DNA of 64,000 bases, taken from assembly GCF_964036645.1 (NCBI RefSeq), contig NZ_OZ038525.1, forward strand, positions 2,378,501-2,442,500. The letters are read 5' to 3'. Shown here in pieces: positions 8,594 through 19,008 of this stretch; positions within the stretch are counted from its first letter, which is position 1; each line of letters opens with the position of its first letter. The notes beneath the pieces are model-generated. The model saw nothing but the letters and a program-made list of their open reading frames with translations. It was not told the origin of the DNA and did not search any database. Position numbers and translations under genes: made by a program. The DNA is from Tenacibaculum sp. 190524A02b. GTDB taxonomy: Bacteria > Bacteroidota > Bacteroidia > Flavobacteriales > Flavobacteriaceae.

Positions 8594-11098
8594 ATGAAAA
8601 ATAAAATCTTAAAATTAGCTTTTCTCTTTTTTTTTACAACAGTATACAATCTATACTCACAACTTGAAGCACATTTAATTGAAAATGAAGGATGGGCAAA
8701 AGGTAAATATGTTGAAATAGGTATTAATAAAAAAGGAGTTTTTGGAAGTAACACAAGAAATAAACCTGATACTTTTCATAACAATAGAGAAAAAGAAAAT
8801 TTTTTATTTGGTTTTATAGCTAATCCACAAAAGGATAACTAGGTAGATTATGATGGTGACTTTTTTACACCTGGAGCACCAGAAGAAGGTTTTACTGTTG
8901 AAATAAATGGTAAAAATTATAGTAATAATAATGAATTTGGTATTAATCAAATATCTGGTGGTGTAATTAGTAGTGAAAAAATAGAGTCAGATTGCTTTGA
9001 AAGCATCGCACAAATATCATGGGCAGGAGAAGTTGATAAATTACGTATAAAACGATTTTACAGTGTTACTGAAAATGGCCTTTTCATACAGATGATTACC
9101 ACTATTACTAATACAGATGATGTGGTTAAAAAAAATGTTTATTTTATGCACAATGTTGACCCAGATAACAATGTAACACTTTCAGATAACTATGAAACCA
9201 ACCTTAAAATAATAAGTCAGTCAACTGTAGGAAACAATATTAGTTTAGTTACCTCTAATCAACCAGCTGTAGGGGGTATAAAAGATCAAGATGGCTCTAA
9301 TGTAAGTCTTTATTCTGATGACCCTAGAGCTAAAGTAAGTTTTGGAGGTTTTAGCAATAGAAATGCTAGTGACATATGGAATGGTATATCTGTAACTAAT
9401 ACGGTTGGGGCTAGCTTGTATGATGATTATGCAATGTCAATAGCTTTTAATATAGGTGATATTTCTCCAAAAGAAACTAAAACATTTGTCTACTATTATA
9501 TTCTAAAAGAAATTGACAAAACTTTCACACCTTTAATTATAAATATAATACCCTCAAACCCAACTGAATGTAATAAAAGTGATGGTTCTTTACTTTTTTC
9601 AGGCTTAGAAGCTAATGAAAGTTATAATATAAGTTATACTGAAAATGGTATACTTATACCAGAAGCCACTTATACTGCTGATAATATAGGAAATATTGAA
9701 TTCACAAACCTAAGAGAAGCTAGCTATTCCGATTTTAAAATATCATTTAACGGTTGTGTTACTAGCCTAAAAACAACTCACACATTAAGCCCACCTATTA
9801 AACCTTTAAATCCTGTTTTTTCTTCTATACCTCCTTCTAATTGTGATGGGAATAATGGTGAAATTATAATCTCGGGATTAGTACCTGGAGAAGAAACCCT
9901 GGTTAACTATAAAATAGATGGAATAAACATACCAACAGCTAAATATACTCCTAATGATGAAGGCAAAATAAGTATTGGTGATTTAAAAAATGCGGTTATA
10001 TCTGATTTTTATTTGGCTTACACCTCTAACTCTTGTCCCAAAACACCTTCTGATCGTATTGTATTAAATGGTACATTCCCATATACAACAACTAAAATCC
10101 CTGATCAATTTTTCTGTGATGAAGACTTTGATTACAAAACGAATATACAGCTGAAACTATTTGACCAAATAACATTAGGCACTTTACCTAAAACTGATTA
10201 TTCTGTAACTTATCATTCTTCAAGTGATAATGCCATTAATAATATTCCCCTTGATAAAGACAATTATATAACTACTGGTATTCAGTCCTATGATATTTTT
10301 GCTAAAATCACCAACAACGACTCTAAATGTTATAAACTAGAACGTTTTAAAATTACAGTTAATATTCCTGCTGATTTTAATATAAGAGATGATTTTTTAT
10401 GTAAAGTAACAGATACAAACTTTTATGTTCCTGAAATAAATACGTATTTAGATAATAAAAAACACATCTTTGAATGGTCTTTAAATAATAGACCTTTAGG
10501 CATAAATTCTCCTAATTTAAAAATAAATCAAGCTGGTGATTATAAGGTTAAAGTCACAACCATATCATCTGGTTGTTCAATTATCAAAGAAGCTAGGATT
10601 ATCCCATCAGGAGAACCTGACAAGGTAGAGTTAATTTTAAACTCTGAATTATTCGCTAACAATCATGTTGTAACAGTAAAAACATCTGGAAGAGGAAACT
10701 ACTTATATAGATTAAATGATGGAGCTTATCAAAAAAGTAACATTTTTGAAAATGTTCCTGCAGGTCAAAACATTTTTTACGTTTTAGACGAAAATGGATG
10801 TGGAGAAGTTAATAATAGCATAACAATTATAGATTATCCTCGTTTTTTTACCCCCAATGAAGATGGTCATAACGATCTATGGCAAATTATAGGCATCGAT
10901 GAGTTAAAAAACCCTAGAATTCAAATATTTGATAGATTTGGTAAGCCTTTAAGCATACTCACTAAACAAGATAAAGGTTGGAATGGAATTTATAATGGAA
11001 GAAAGCTTCCGAAAAATGATTATTGGTTTGTTTTATTCTTCACAGACAAAGATGGAGCTACACAACAATTTAAAGCTCACTTCTCTTTACTGTATTAA
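8594..11098 (+). pseudogene. Surface protein with T9SS type B sorting domain, interrupted by one amber codon
   Basis: The reading frame is continuous from ATG at 8594 to TAA at 11096-11098 (834 codons) except for a single TAG at 8840-8842. Residues before (NPQKDN) and after (VDYDGDFFTPGAPEEGF) belong to one conserved domain, and a G-to-A change from TGG (Trp) would explain the stop, since Trp-Val-Asp-Tyr-Asp-Gly-Asp fits the context. The N terminus has a signal peptide (LAFLFFFTTVYNLYS). The middle holds repeated Ig-like modules (two copies of a unit starting SNPTECNKSDGSL / PSNCDGNNGEI). The C terminus (FFTPNEDGHNDLW, IFDRFGK, GWNGIYNGRKLPKNDYWF) is the gliding-motility-associated type B sorting domain. 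Probably a recently inactivated adhesin-like gene. Restart at ATG 9092 would lack a signal peptide, so the remaining ORF is unlikely to work alone. Confidence 0.85.
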
Positions 11099-11188
11099 CT
11101 TACCACTTTTACATTTTATCTTTTCAAATGCACTTTAGCATCTTTTGGATTATTAATAGCAAACTCTACAAAAACCTTCATCTTAAAA

Positions 11189-11512
11189 TTAAGATGAGTC
11201 AATAGGAGAAATTACACCACCTCTATTTGAAACCAACTTATAAGTTAAATATTCATTACCTTCAAAAAAATAGCTGACAGCTATTCGCTGTTGAAATAAC
11301 CCATGTCCTAAGTGATACATTGTAGCCTTTTTTACATTTCCCTTTACAGTTGAAGTTTCCAAACCTACAAATTGAAAATAACCTGTAAAAAATAAGTACG
11401 TGACAAAAACACCACCTATTATAGCTTTTAACCCTATGAATACTTTAATAACAGTGTTTCTTTTTTCTTTTTGAATTATTTTTTTCCAATACACTCTTGA
11501 ATCCTCTTTCAT
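11189..11512 (-). CDS. DUF3592-like small membrane protein, probably frameshifted at its 3' end
   Basis: 107 residues as read, with a membrane segment (GLKAIIGGVFVTYLFFTGYF, about 27-46) and an extracytoplasmic domain of the DUF3592 type (TVKGNVKKA, RIAVSYFFEGNEY). That family normally ends in a segment like VxVxYNPxNPxxA. Exactly such a segment (KVFVEFAINNPKDAKVHLKR) lies just beyond the stop in the next frame, ending with TAA at 11116-11118. Removing one base around 11195-11205 would join the two parts. The gene is therefore probably frameshifted and originally spanned about 11116-11512. Function unknown; it lies 10 nt before the M14 peptidase gene's stop on the same strand but upstream of it in transcription. 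Confidence 0.6.
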   Translation of the reverse strand: MKEDSRVYWKKIIQKEKRNTVIKVFIGLKAIIGGVFVTYLFFTGYFQFVGLETSTVKGNVKKATMYHLGHGLFQQRIAVSYFFEGNEYLTYKLVSNRGGVISPIDSS

Positions 11513-11522
11513 TTTAAAAAAG

Positions 11523-14024
11523 CTACATCAGTTCACCAAAGAAAATCGCATTCATTAATAATTTATTGGTTCCGTACCAAAACGCCCTAAAATTGGTATT
11601 ATCAGTAAATCCAATTATTTTTCCAGTTCCATACCTCTGTACTTTAAAAGGTACCGTATTTTTTAAAGCTTTTAGGTTTTCCTTTGAAACATAACCGCTT
11701 AACAAAGGAGCATTTGTATATTGAATTGGATTATTAAAACTTTTTTTATCAGCTTTCATAAATAGGGTTGTATTTCTAAACATAGCTATTTTATCATTTT
11801 TATACCCAAAATTTATAGGATGTGAACGATCAAGTTTAGCTTCAAAAATAGCACCGCCAATTACCTGAGCGCCAGATAACATTTTTTTACTTTCGAAAGA
11901 AACATCTTTAACTGTAGTCGATTCAGGCTTATTAAACACTACCTTAAGTAAACCATTCTCAGCAAGCATCTTTACTGCATTTCTATACCCTATTAATATA
12001 CCTCCGTTTCTTACCCAAATTTTTAACTTCTGTAATGTTGTACTACTTAAACTAGAACTATTTGGTATAATAATAGTAGTGTATCTAGACAAGTCAATCT
12101 TAGATAAATAATTTGTATCTAACTTGGTTACCTTTGTATGATAACGTTGATCTAATAAATGCCATATTTCACCAGCATCATAACTAGTTATTCCATTTCC
12201 GACCAACATTGCTATTTTCGGATTCTTTATTATTTTAAAGTTCCTACTACCTAAATCAGCTCCATTATTAAGACCGCTAGAAACACCTGCTATTCTTACA
12301 TTAGAAGATTCAGCTACTTGTTCTAGAAACTTAAACAAGTTAACACTAGATAATTTTTGATTTTGAGTAGGAATAAAAATTGTTCCATAATCATATGTTT
12401 TTCCTCCATTGGTAAATTCCTTCATCCCAACCTTAGCTCTAATTCCTTTGGATAATATTTTATGTAATGCCTTCGGAGTATAATATTCATTCCATCCCAT
12501 TAAATAACCTACTTCACTTCTCTCTATGACTCTCCCTTTCTTTTTTTCTATAGTTACCACTTCTTTCCCTAAGAGTTTAAGGGATTGTTCTTTTATTAAA
12601 TCAACACCAAAAGCATGATTAAATGTCCAAGCAGAAACATCATAAAACAAGCTGTCTTTAAATGTTTTTCTTACATCAAAAATTGCTTCAATTAATCGTT
12701 TATTTTTCTGATTCATTGGTACTACATAACTATAACCTACTTTAAATTTTTTCCCATTTCTTTTTACATCTTGTGCTAATTCGTGTATTTTTATTTGATG
12801 TCTTTTTAAAACTGTAGCTAAATGATTTGTTTTAGCTGCATTTTTTTCATCACCAAAAACAAGTACTTCATTTTTAGCTTCTTTTCTTGATCCGTAATAA
12901 AAGTTTTGTTGATATTTTAAAATTTTAACACGCATTTTCTGAGCAGCTTCTAATGTAGATAATGCTGCCGTAAACTGATTTCTAATCGTAAATGGAAACG
13001 TTAAAATTCCATTATCACTTTCCTGCGCGTGTCCTCTTGAACTCCCTTGCTCAAATAAAATTCCAATACTTCCATTAATATCTGGAAAAGTTGAACCTTT
13101 TCCATAATAAAAGTCATCATAATCTTCTTCTGAGTAATATAACGAACCTATTTTATCAAAAGCTTTTGCATGATACGTTCCTATTTCTTTTGTCAGCTCT
13201 TGATTTAACTTTGGAGTTAATTGATTTGTCCTTGTTGGTATTCCTGGTTGAAAAAAGAAAGTAGAATTAGTTCCCATTTCATGATGATCTGTTAAAATAT
13301 TAGGTAGCCATTCGTGAAAAGTTTTTATTCTTGCTTGACTTTCTGGTAACTGAACAGGTAACCAATCTCTATTCATATCAAACCAATAATGGTTAGTTCT
13401 TCCTCCTGGCCATACTTCATGGTATTCTCTATCATTAGGATCTGGATTAATAATAGTAGCCTTATTAGTATTTGCCCAATATGCAAAACGTTGAAGTCCA
13501 TCAGGGTTTAAACAAGAATCAAATAAAATAACCGTATTTCTCAACAGCTCTTCTATTTCATTTCCTTCAGCAGCAGCTAAATAATAGGCTAAAGCCAATG
13601 CCGCATTAGACCCACTAGCTTCATTTCCATGAATAGAGAAACCTTGATACACTACAATTGGCAAATTTGAAACATTTATTGATGTATTATTGGTCGCCTC
13701 AATATGTTCTTTTCGTATACTTTCAATATTCTGATGATTTATAGGACTTGTTATTTTCAACAACAACAAAGGTCTTCCTTCAAATGTTTTTCCTCGTTCT
13801 TCTAAAGTAATTCTATCAGATTTTTCTGCCAGCACTTTCATATACATCACAAGCTTATCATGTGTAATATGCCACTCACCTACTTCATGTCCTATCACAG
13901 ATTTAGGAGTTGGAATACTTTTATTATAACTTACACTGGTAGGTAAATAATAAGATAAGTCAACTTTGTTCTGTGAAAATGTAATTTTAGAAATCAATAA
14001 AAGTATAAGTAGTACCTTTTTCAT
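11523..14024 (-). CDS. M14-family zinc carboxypeptidase, secreted
   Basis: 833 residues with a signal peptide (LLILLLISKITFS). The peptidase M14 domain occupies about residues 45-370: zinc ligands HGNEASGSN (H and E, about 133-136) and the His of TDHHEMG (about 245), NPDGLQRF as the substrate-side motif, and FEQGSSRGHAQE near the expected catalytic Glu. The C-terminal half (about 400-833) resembles a class I glutamine amidotransferase-like/ThuA-like accessory fold often fused to these large Bacteroidota M14 enzymes. It should cleave peptides or modified peptides in the periplasm or outside the cell. Divergent from the AraC regulator at 14221. Exact substrate unknown. Confidence 0.85.
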   Translation of the reverse strand: MKKVLLILLLISKITFSQNKVDLSYYLPTSVSYNKSIPTPKSVIGHEVGEWHITHDKLVMYMKVLAEKSDRITLEERGKTFEGRPLLLLKITSPINHQNIESIRKEHIEATNNTSINVSNLPIVVYQGFSIHGNEASGSNAALALAYYLAAAEGNEIEELLRNTVILFDSCLNPDGLQRFAYWANTNKATIINPDPNDREYHEVWPGGRTNHYWFDMNRDWLPVQLPESQARIKTFHEWLPNILTDHHEMGTNSTFFFQPGIPTRTNQLTPKLNQELTKEIGTYHAKAFDKIGSLYYSEEDYDDFYYGKGSTFPDINGSIGILFEQGSSRGHAQESDNGILTFPFTIRNQFTAALSTLEAAQKMRVKILKYQQNFYYGSRKEAKNEVLVFGDEKNAAKTNHLATVLKRHQIKIHELAQDVKRNGKKFKVGYSYVVPMNQKNKRLIEAIFDVRKTFKDSLFYDVSAWTFNHAFGVDLIKEQSLKLLGKEVVTIEKKKGRVIERSEVGYLMGWNEYYTPKALHKILSKGIRAKVGMKEFTNGGKTYDYGTIFIPTQNQKLSSVNLFKFLEQVAESSNVRIAGVSSGLNNGADLGSRNFKIIKNPKIAMLVGNGITSYDAGEIWHLLDQRYHTKVTKLDTNYLSKIDLSRYTTIIIPNSSSLSSTTLQKLKIWVRNGGILIGYRNAVKMLAENGLLKVVFNKPESTTVKDVSFESKKMLSGAQVIGGAIFEAKLDRSHPINFGYKNDKIAMFRNTTLFMKADKKSFNNPIQYTNAPLLSGYVSKENLKALKNTVPFKVQRYGTGKIIGFTDNTNFRAFWYGTNKLLMNAIFFGELM

Positions 14025-14220
14025 GTTTGATATTAGTTTGATAGAAAAGCAAATATACCAATGATAGACTTGATTTAACTAACTATTTAAAATTTTAAGC
14101 ACTTTTAAGAAAGAAAAAAAACAATACTATATTAACTCTAACATTACTTTAACATTTTTTTTCATGTTAAAATCATAGGCTAATTTTATTTTTATCTAAT
14201 CAAATTTGATAAGATAAACT

Positions 14221-15126
14221 ATGGAATCTGTTCCGCATTTCTCAACCTCTGATTTTAAGTCTCAGTTTTTTACCAATACTAAAAATCCCGATCTTTTATT
14301 TAGGGAAGATGCTGATAATTTTTTCATTGCACCTTTTAAAGCATTTAAAAACCTTATGCTATTACCAGTTCCATTTTATAGACGTTCAATTACACAAGTA
14401 TATCTTGTTACTAAAGGAGAGATGAAAAAAAAATGTAACTTAAATCAAGTAACCATAAAAAAAGGACAAGCACATATATGGTTACAAGATCAAATTGCTG
14501 CGGTAGATTACTTTTCAGATGATATAGAAGGCTTCTATTGTCATTTTAACATTGATTTTTTAATACAGTCAAAATTCACAACTAAAGTCATGCAAGATTT
14601 TTTACCATTAAATAATTTCATGGAATCAAATGCCATTACATTAGATGCTGATGCTATTGCAACCATGACTAGTAGTTTAAAAAGAATGCATTATTCTTAT
14701 TTACATGACTATTCACCTAAAAAAATACGAGCCTATTTATTAAGTGTTTTGTATGAAATAAACGACCAACTTCCACATCAACCTATCGAAAAAAATGTTA
14801 TAAACAGACAAACCAAATTGGTTAATGACTTTAAACAACTACTGATGGATTATAATACTAAGGAACAAAGTATTACTTTTTATGCTTCTAAGCTAGGAGT
14901 TTCTCCTAACCATCTAAATAAAACAGTAAAACAGTTTACAGGAAAAAGTACTAAAATGTGGATGAATGAAAGTCTTATAATGGGAGCAAAAGTGCTTTTA
15001 AAACAATCTAACCTTAGTATTCAAGAAATTGGCTATACTTTAGGTTTTACTGACCCTTCTTATTTTACTCGATTTTTTAAAAAACATACTGGTAAATCTC
15101 CTTCTGTATTTGTTAACGAAAAATAG
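14221..15126 (+). CDS. AraC-family transcriptional regulator
   Basis: 301-residue cytoplasmic regulator. The N-terminal half (about 1-180) looks like a cupin-type sensor domain (LVTKGEMKKKCNLNQVTIKK). The C-terminal ~100 residues contain two helix-turn-helix units: ITFYASKLGVSPNHLNKTVK and IQEIGYTLGFTDPSYFTRFF, followed by KKHTGKSPS, the standard AraC ending. It diverges from the M14 peptidase gene and precedes the BNR-repeat lipoprotein gene by 265 nt; either could be a target. The ligand is unknown. Confidence 0.9.
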   Translation: MESVPHFSTSDFKSQFFTNTKNPDLLFREDADNFFIAPFKAFKNLMLLPVPFYRRSITQVYLVTKGEMKKKCNLNQVTIKKGQAHIWLQDQIAAVDYFSDDIEGFYCHFNIDFLIQSKFTTKVMQDFLPLNNFMESNAITLDADAIATMTSSLKRMHYSYLHDYSPKKIRAYLLSVLYEINDQLPHQPIEKNVINRQTKLVNDFKQLLMDYNTKEQSITFYASKLGVSPNHLNKTVKQFTGKSTKMWMNESLIMGAKVLLKQSNLSIQEIGYTLGFTDPSYFTRFFKKHTGKSPSVFVNEK

Positions 15127-15390
15127 TTGGATTGATTTTTACCATTTTTAGATTGATTTGTAAAATTACACCTCTTTTTTTACAAATAAATTTGCCTTTA
15201 TAATGTAAGTTTTGTTATAAACTAGCATCACTATCTCCCTTCCTTTATCTAGCTCAAATATTGGGTTACTAATAATCAAAAACCAATTTATTATGAATAA
15301 TAAATTAGGCTCTTTACGCCTATCATTTTACAATACACTCTACCTATAATAGGTAAAAAACAACTATATACAAAACCATATACCTAAATC

Positions 15391-16503
15391 ATGAAACTAC
15401 TACAAAATATACCCCTAATCTTTTTTACTATTATACTAATCAACTGTTCTGACAGCAATAATACACCTGCAAATAACAATGATAACTCAAACAACTATAA
15501 CGTAACATTAACACCTATTAAAACTCCTAGCAACCTACCTCTGAATCGTATTCAGTTTATAGACGCTAAGAATGGTTTTATAGTAGCTGGTAAAGTATAT
15601 CCTGACAAAAATAGTGAGATCCTTAAAACTACAGATGGTGGAAATACTTGGATTAAAGTTTATGAAAACAATGAACTTTTAATCAATGATATTTCTATAA
15701 AAAATAAAAATGAAATTTATTGCGTTGCTGGTAATGGCACTATCCTATCTTCAATAAACGGTGGTACAACATGGTCAGTTAATTCCGATTTTAAAAATAA
15801 AGGATACTACATGAATGCTATTAAGTTTACTAAAAACAATGAAGCTTATATTGTAGGATCAAAAAATAATACAGCTAAAGGATTTATTTTAAAAACTACC
15901 AACAATGGACTAACATGGTTAGACCTTGAAAAAGAGAATACAAATCCTGACCTTAATTTTAACAAGGTTCTAGAAAACAATTCATTTACTTCTATTCATT
16001 ATTTCCCTCCTACTAACACTTTAGTCTTTTCGGGTGGTACTTGGACTAATGGTAAAATAACTATTAGACAAAATGATTTTTGGGATGTTGCTAAATTAAA
16101 TGAATCTGCTAAATTTATGGATGTAGTCATTAAAAACAACTTCCTTTTAACCGTAGGAAATAATGGTATCACAAATGCAACTACTGAAAAAGGCGCTATG
16201 CATAGCTATAACTCTGACACTAAAATTTGGCAGAAAATTGATTATAAAGCAGATAATAAATTGACTGCCGTAACTATGGAAGAAAACACAATTATTACTG
16301 TAGGAAGGAATAAATCTAACAACTTATCTGAAGGAGAGTTTATCTCAATCTCAAAAGACCAAGGAAAAACATGGCATAGAATTGCACATGAATATGTTAC
16401 TGCTGGATGGAATGATATTACTTCTTTAGATATACATACTTTTTACGCTGTTGGCTACAACGGATTATTAGTTAAAATAGCACTTATACCAATTAATCAA
16501 TAA
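15391..16503 (+). CDS. BNR/Ycf48-like beta-propeller lipoprotein
   Basis: 370 residues. A lipoprotein signal ends in IILINC (Cys19), and an Asn-rich linker follows. At least four Asp-box motifs are visible: TDGGNTWIKV, INGGTTWSVN, NNGLTWLD and DQGKTWHRI, spaced as in BNR/Ycf48-type propellers. It is expected to sit on the outer membrane or periplasmic face and bind a ligand or partner; no enzymatic residue set is evident. The 264-nt upstream region contains a small palindrome (acctataataggt) near 15342-15354 but no convincing consensus promoter. Confidence 0.8.
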   Translation: MKLLQNIPLIFFTIILINCSDSNNTPANNNDNSNNYNVTLTPIKTPSNLPLNRIQFIDAKNGFIVAGKVYPDKNSEILKTTDGGNTWIKVYENNELLINDISIKNKNEIYCVAGNGTILSSINGGTTWSVNSDFKNKGYYMNAIKFTKNNEAYIVGSKNNTAKGFILKTTNNGLTWLDLEKENTNPDLNFNKVLENNSFTSIHYFPPTNTLVFSGGTWTNGKITIRQNDFWDVAKLNESAKFMDVVIKNNFLLTVGNNGITNATTEKGAMHSYNSDTKIWQKIDYKADNKLTAVTMEENTIITVGRNKSNNLSEGEFISISKDQGKTWHRIAHEYVTAGWNDITSLDIHTFYAVGYNGLLVKIALIPINQ

Positions 16504-16642
16504 AATACTTTGTATTGGTAACTCAATACTAATAAACTACCCCAATGTAAGGAATAGGGAAATTAACCCCTTGACTATCGCCCTTGCTATTAAAAAGTTT
16601 GTTTTCCTCTTAAAATTTCACAACCTATAAAGTAAACTTAAA

Positions 16643-17671
16643 ATGCAAAAACACTATTACTACTTTTTACTCCTATTATCCATAACAACTTTTAGTATAG
16701 CACAAAATGTAAACATTCCAGATGCTAACTTTAAAAACTATTTAGTCAACAACCACAACATAAACACAAATAAAGATAGTGAAATACAAATATCAGAAGC
16801 TCAAAATTATAGAAATGCGTTAGTATGTATTAAATGTAACATTACTAACTTAAAAGGAATAGAAGCTTTTAAAAATATAATTGCCATAAACTTTAACGAT
16901 AACCTTTTAATTAATCACACCGTTGATTTAAGTGATAACAAAAAACTACAACTGACAAATTTGAGTAATAATCTATTAACCCAATTAGACGTATCCATGT
17001 TAGATAAATTGGAATACTTAGATTGTTCTTCAAACAGCTTAACAAGTTTAAAATTACCTCAACAGTTAGAAGGGCTTAAATGTGACAACAATCTTTTAAA
17101 TACCTATTTTAACAATATACAAGAGCTTGAAAACTTACTTTATTTAGACGCAAATTACAATAGATTTATAACATTAGACCTATCAAAAAACAAAAAACTA
17201 AAACAACTATATTTAAAGGGAAATAGATTAACTTCTTTAAACATTGCTAATGGAAATAATCATAATTTTTCAACCATTGTAGATGAATATAATGGAGTTG
17301 TTTTTGATGCTTCTCTTAACAATATTGATAAATCAAGAGCCATTAACATAGATACTAGTTTCTGCCCTCCTAATGATGGAAGTTGGCTTAAGGATAATTA
17401 TACTGAATACAGTGAAAAATGTACGCTTTCTTCATATGAGTATACCTTAAAAAATAGAATTGAAATACACCCTACTATTACTACCGATAAATTACACATC
17501 AACACTAATGAAACCATACATAATATTGAAATCAACAATAGTAACGGGCAAACTCTATCTGTAAAGCTAAATAAAAATACAGTTGACACAAGTTATTTGT
17601 CATCTGGAATTTATTTTTTAAAAATAAAAGTAAACAACCAATACATTATTAAAAAGTTCATCAAACAATAA
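16643..17671 (+). CDS. Leucine-rich-repeat protein with T9SS type A sorting domain, paralog 1
   Basis: 342 residues with a signal peptide (LLLLSITTFSIAQ). The N-terminal part (VNIPDANFKNYLVNN, then SEIQISEA) is the common start of Bacteroidota LRR surface proteins. Irregular leucine-rich repeats occupy about 70-210 (LTNLSNNLLTQLDVS, LEYLDCSSNSLTSLKL, LKQLYLKGNRLTSLNI). The C-terminal ~70 residues (NSNGQTL, LSSGIYFLKI, IIKKFIKQ) are a T9SS type A sorting signal. Likely a secreted or surface binding protein. The gene 34 nt downstream is a paralog with the same layout. Confidence 0.87.
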   Translation: MQKHYYYFLLLLSITTFSIAQNVNIPDANFKNYLVNNHNINTNKDSEIQISEAQNYRNALVCIKCNITNLKGIEAFKNIIAINFNDNLLINHTVDLSDNKKLQLTNLSNNLLTQLDVSMLDKLEYLDCSSNSLTSLKLPQQLEGLKCDNNLLNTYFNNIQELENLLYLDANYNRFITLDLSKNKKLKQLYLKGNRLTSLNIANGNNHNFSTIVDEYNGVVFDASLNNIDKSRAINIDTSFCPPNDGSWLKDNYTEYSEKCTLSSYEYTLKNRIEIHPTITTDKLHINTNETIHNIEINNSNGQTLSVKLNKNTVDTSYLSSGIYFLKIKVNNQYIIKKFIKQ

Positions 17672-17704
17672 CCCACATTTATAAAATTTAAACCAAAAAT
17701 TTAA

Positions 17705-18736
17705 ATGAACAAGCACATCTACTTTATCCTATCCCTTTTTATAACCACTTCTATAAATACCCTAAAAGCAAATGAAATAGTAAGCATTCCTGACACTAAT
17801 TTCAAAAACTATTTATTATCCAATACACTAATAAACTCAAATGGAGATAATGAAATACAACTTTCCGAAGCTCAAAGTTATGGTGGAGGTATTTCATGTC
17901 CAGATAAAAAAATAATTTCCCTAAAAGGCATTGAAGCTTTTGTAAAACTTCAAGTTTTAAATGTTAGTAATAACTTACTAACTAAAGAAAATGTAAATCT
18001 TAGTAACAATAAAAAGTTAAGGTTTATAAAAATTAACAACAATCTTCTTACTGAATTAGATGTTTCTATGCTACCTAGACTATCATATTTAGATTGTTCT
18101 ATAAATTTAATAGCCAACTTAAAGCTCCCTTTGCAGATAGGCCGCTTAAAATGTAATGACAATTTATTAAATGAAAACCGTATTAATTTAAAAGAACTTA
18201 ATCAACTAGAATATCTAGACGCTAATCGTAATCAATTTACCTCATTAGATTTATCAAGCAACTCCAAGTTATCTCAACTCTATCTAAAAGAAAACAGGTT
18301 AATATTCTTAACTATTAAAAACGGAAATAATGTTAATTTTTCCGCTAAAGTTGGTGGCTATTTTGGAATTGTTTTCGATGTAAGATATAATTCAGGCACT
18401 TTCCCTTTAATAAAAGTTGACGATGGTTTTTGCCCTTTAAACAGTAATAAGTGGTTAAAAGATAATAATACTAATTATAGTGGATGTACACTTTCTACTA
18501 AAGAATTTATTTCTCAAAAACCGTTAACCCTATTCCCTACAATAGCTACTGAAAAGATTACTTTAAAAACAACAGAAAATATAGAAGAAATTCAACTTTA
18601 TAATAGTAACGGGCAAAACATTCCTGCAACTTTAGATGATCAAAGTATAAATACATCTAACTTATCTTCAGGCATGTATTTCCTAAAAATACAACTCCCA
18701 AATAAACAAATTACTAAAAAATTCATAAAGCAATAG
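17705..18736 (+). CDS. Leucine-rich-repeat protein with T9SS type A sorting domain, paralog 2
   Basis: 343 residues, aligned end to end with the preceding gene: signal peptide, VSIPDTNFKNYLLSN start, LRR block (LLTELDVSMLPRLSYLDCS, LSQLYLKENRLIFLTI), WLKDNNTNYS motif and T9SS type A ending (LSSGMYFLKI, ITKKFIKQ). The pair is a tandem duplication that has diverged substantially at protein level, with the repeat core and sorting domain best kept. Both are probably co-transcribed and end at the hairpin at 18773. Confidence 0.87.
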   Translation: MNKHIYFILSLFITTSINTLKANEIVSIPDTNFKNYLLSNTLINSNGDNEIQLSEAQSYGGGISCPDKKIISLKGIEAFVKLQVLNVSNNLLTKENVNLSNNKKLRFIKINNNLLTELDVSMLPRLSYLDCSINLIANLKLPLQIGRLKCNDNLLNENRINLKELNQLEYLDANRNQFTSLDLSSNSKLSQLYLKENRLIFLTIKNGNNVNFSAKVGGYFGIVFDVRYNSGTFPLIKVDDGFCPLNSNKWLKDNNTNYSGCTLSTKEFISQKPLTLFPTIATEKITLKTTENIEEIQLYNSNGQNIPATLDDQSINTSNLSSGMYFLKIQLPNKQITKKFIKQ

Positions 18737-18772
18737 TAACTCTGTTTATTATTCCTTTTCTAACATAAACTT

Positions 18773-18810
18773 ACTCGTAATAAACTAATCCTTTTTTACG
18801 AGTTTTTTTA
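18773..18810 (+). terminator. Terminator after the LRR paralogs
   Basis: 8-bp stem actcgtaa / ttacgagt with a 15-nt loop, followed by a run of seven T. Located 37 nt after the paralog 2 stop codon. Confidence 0.6.
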
Positions 18811-19008
18811 TGAATCTTCCTTATTAACTCACCAATATCTAGTAGGAATATATTTTTAACACTCTGGACAAAAAAAATACTAAAAATCAAAAACTTACCC
18901 CTAAAGTATCAAGTAATTGAAAAGAATATTTTCAAAAAAACAATCTTCTTTAAAACTTTTTACAACTTCCAAGGTCTAAGTGTATAGATAACTTAAAATT
19001 GAAATAGT

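Noticed and set aside
9092..11098. Independent gene starting at 9092
   Set aside because: Same frame as the upstream ORF, separated from it by one stop codon in a conserved domain. No signal peptide or promoter at 9092.
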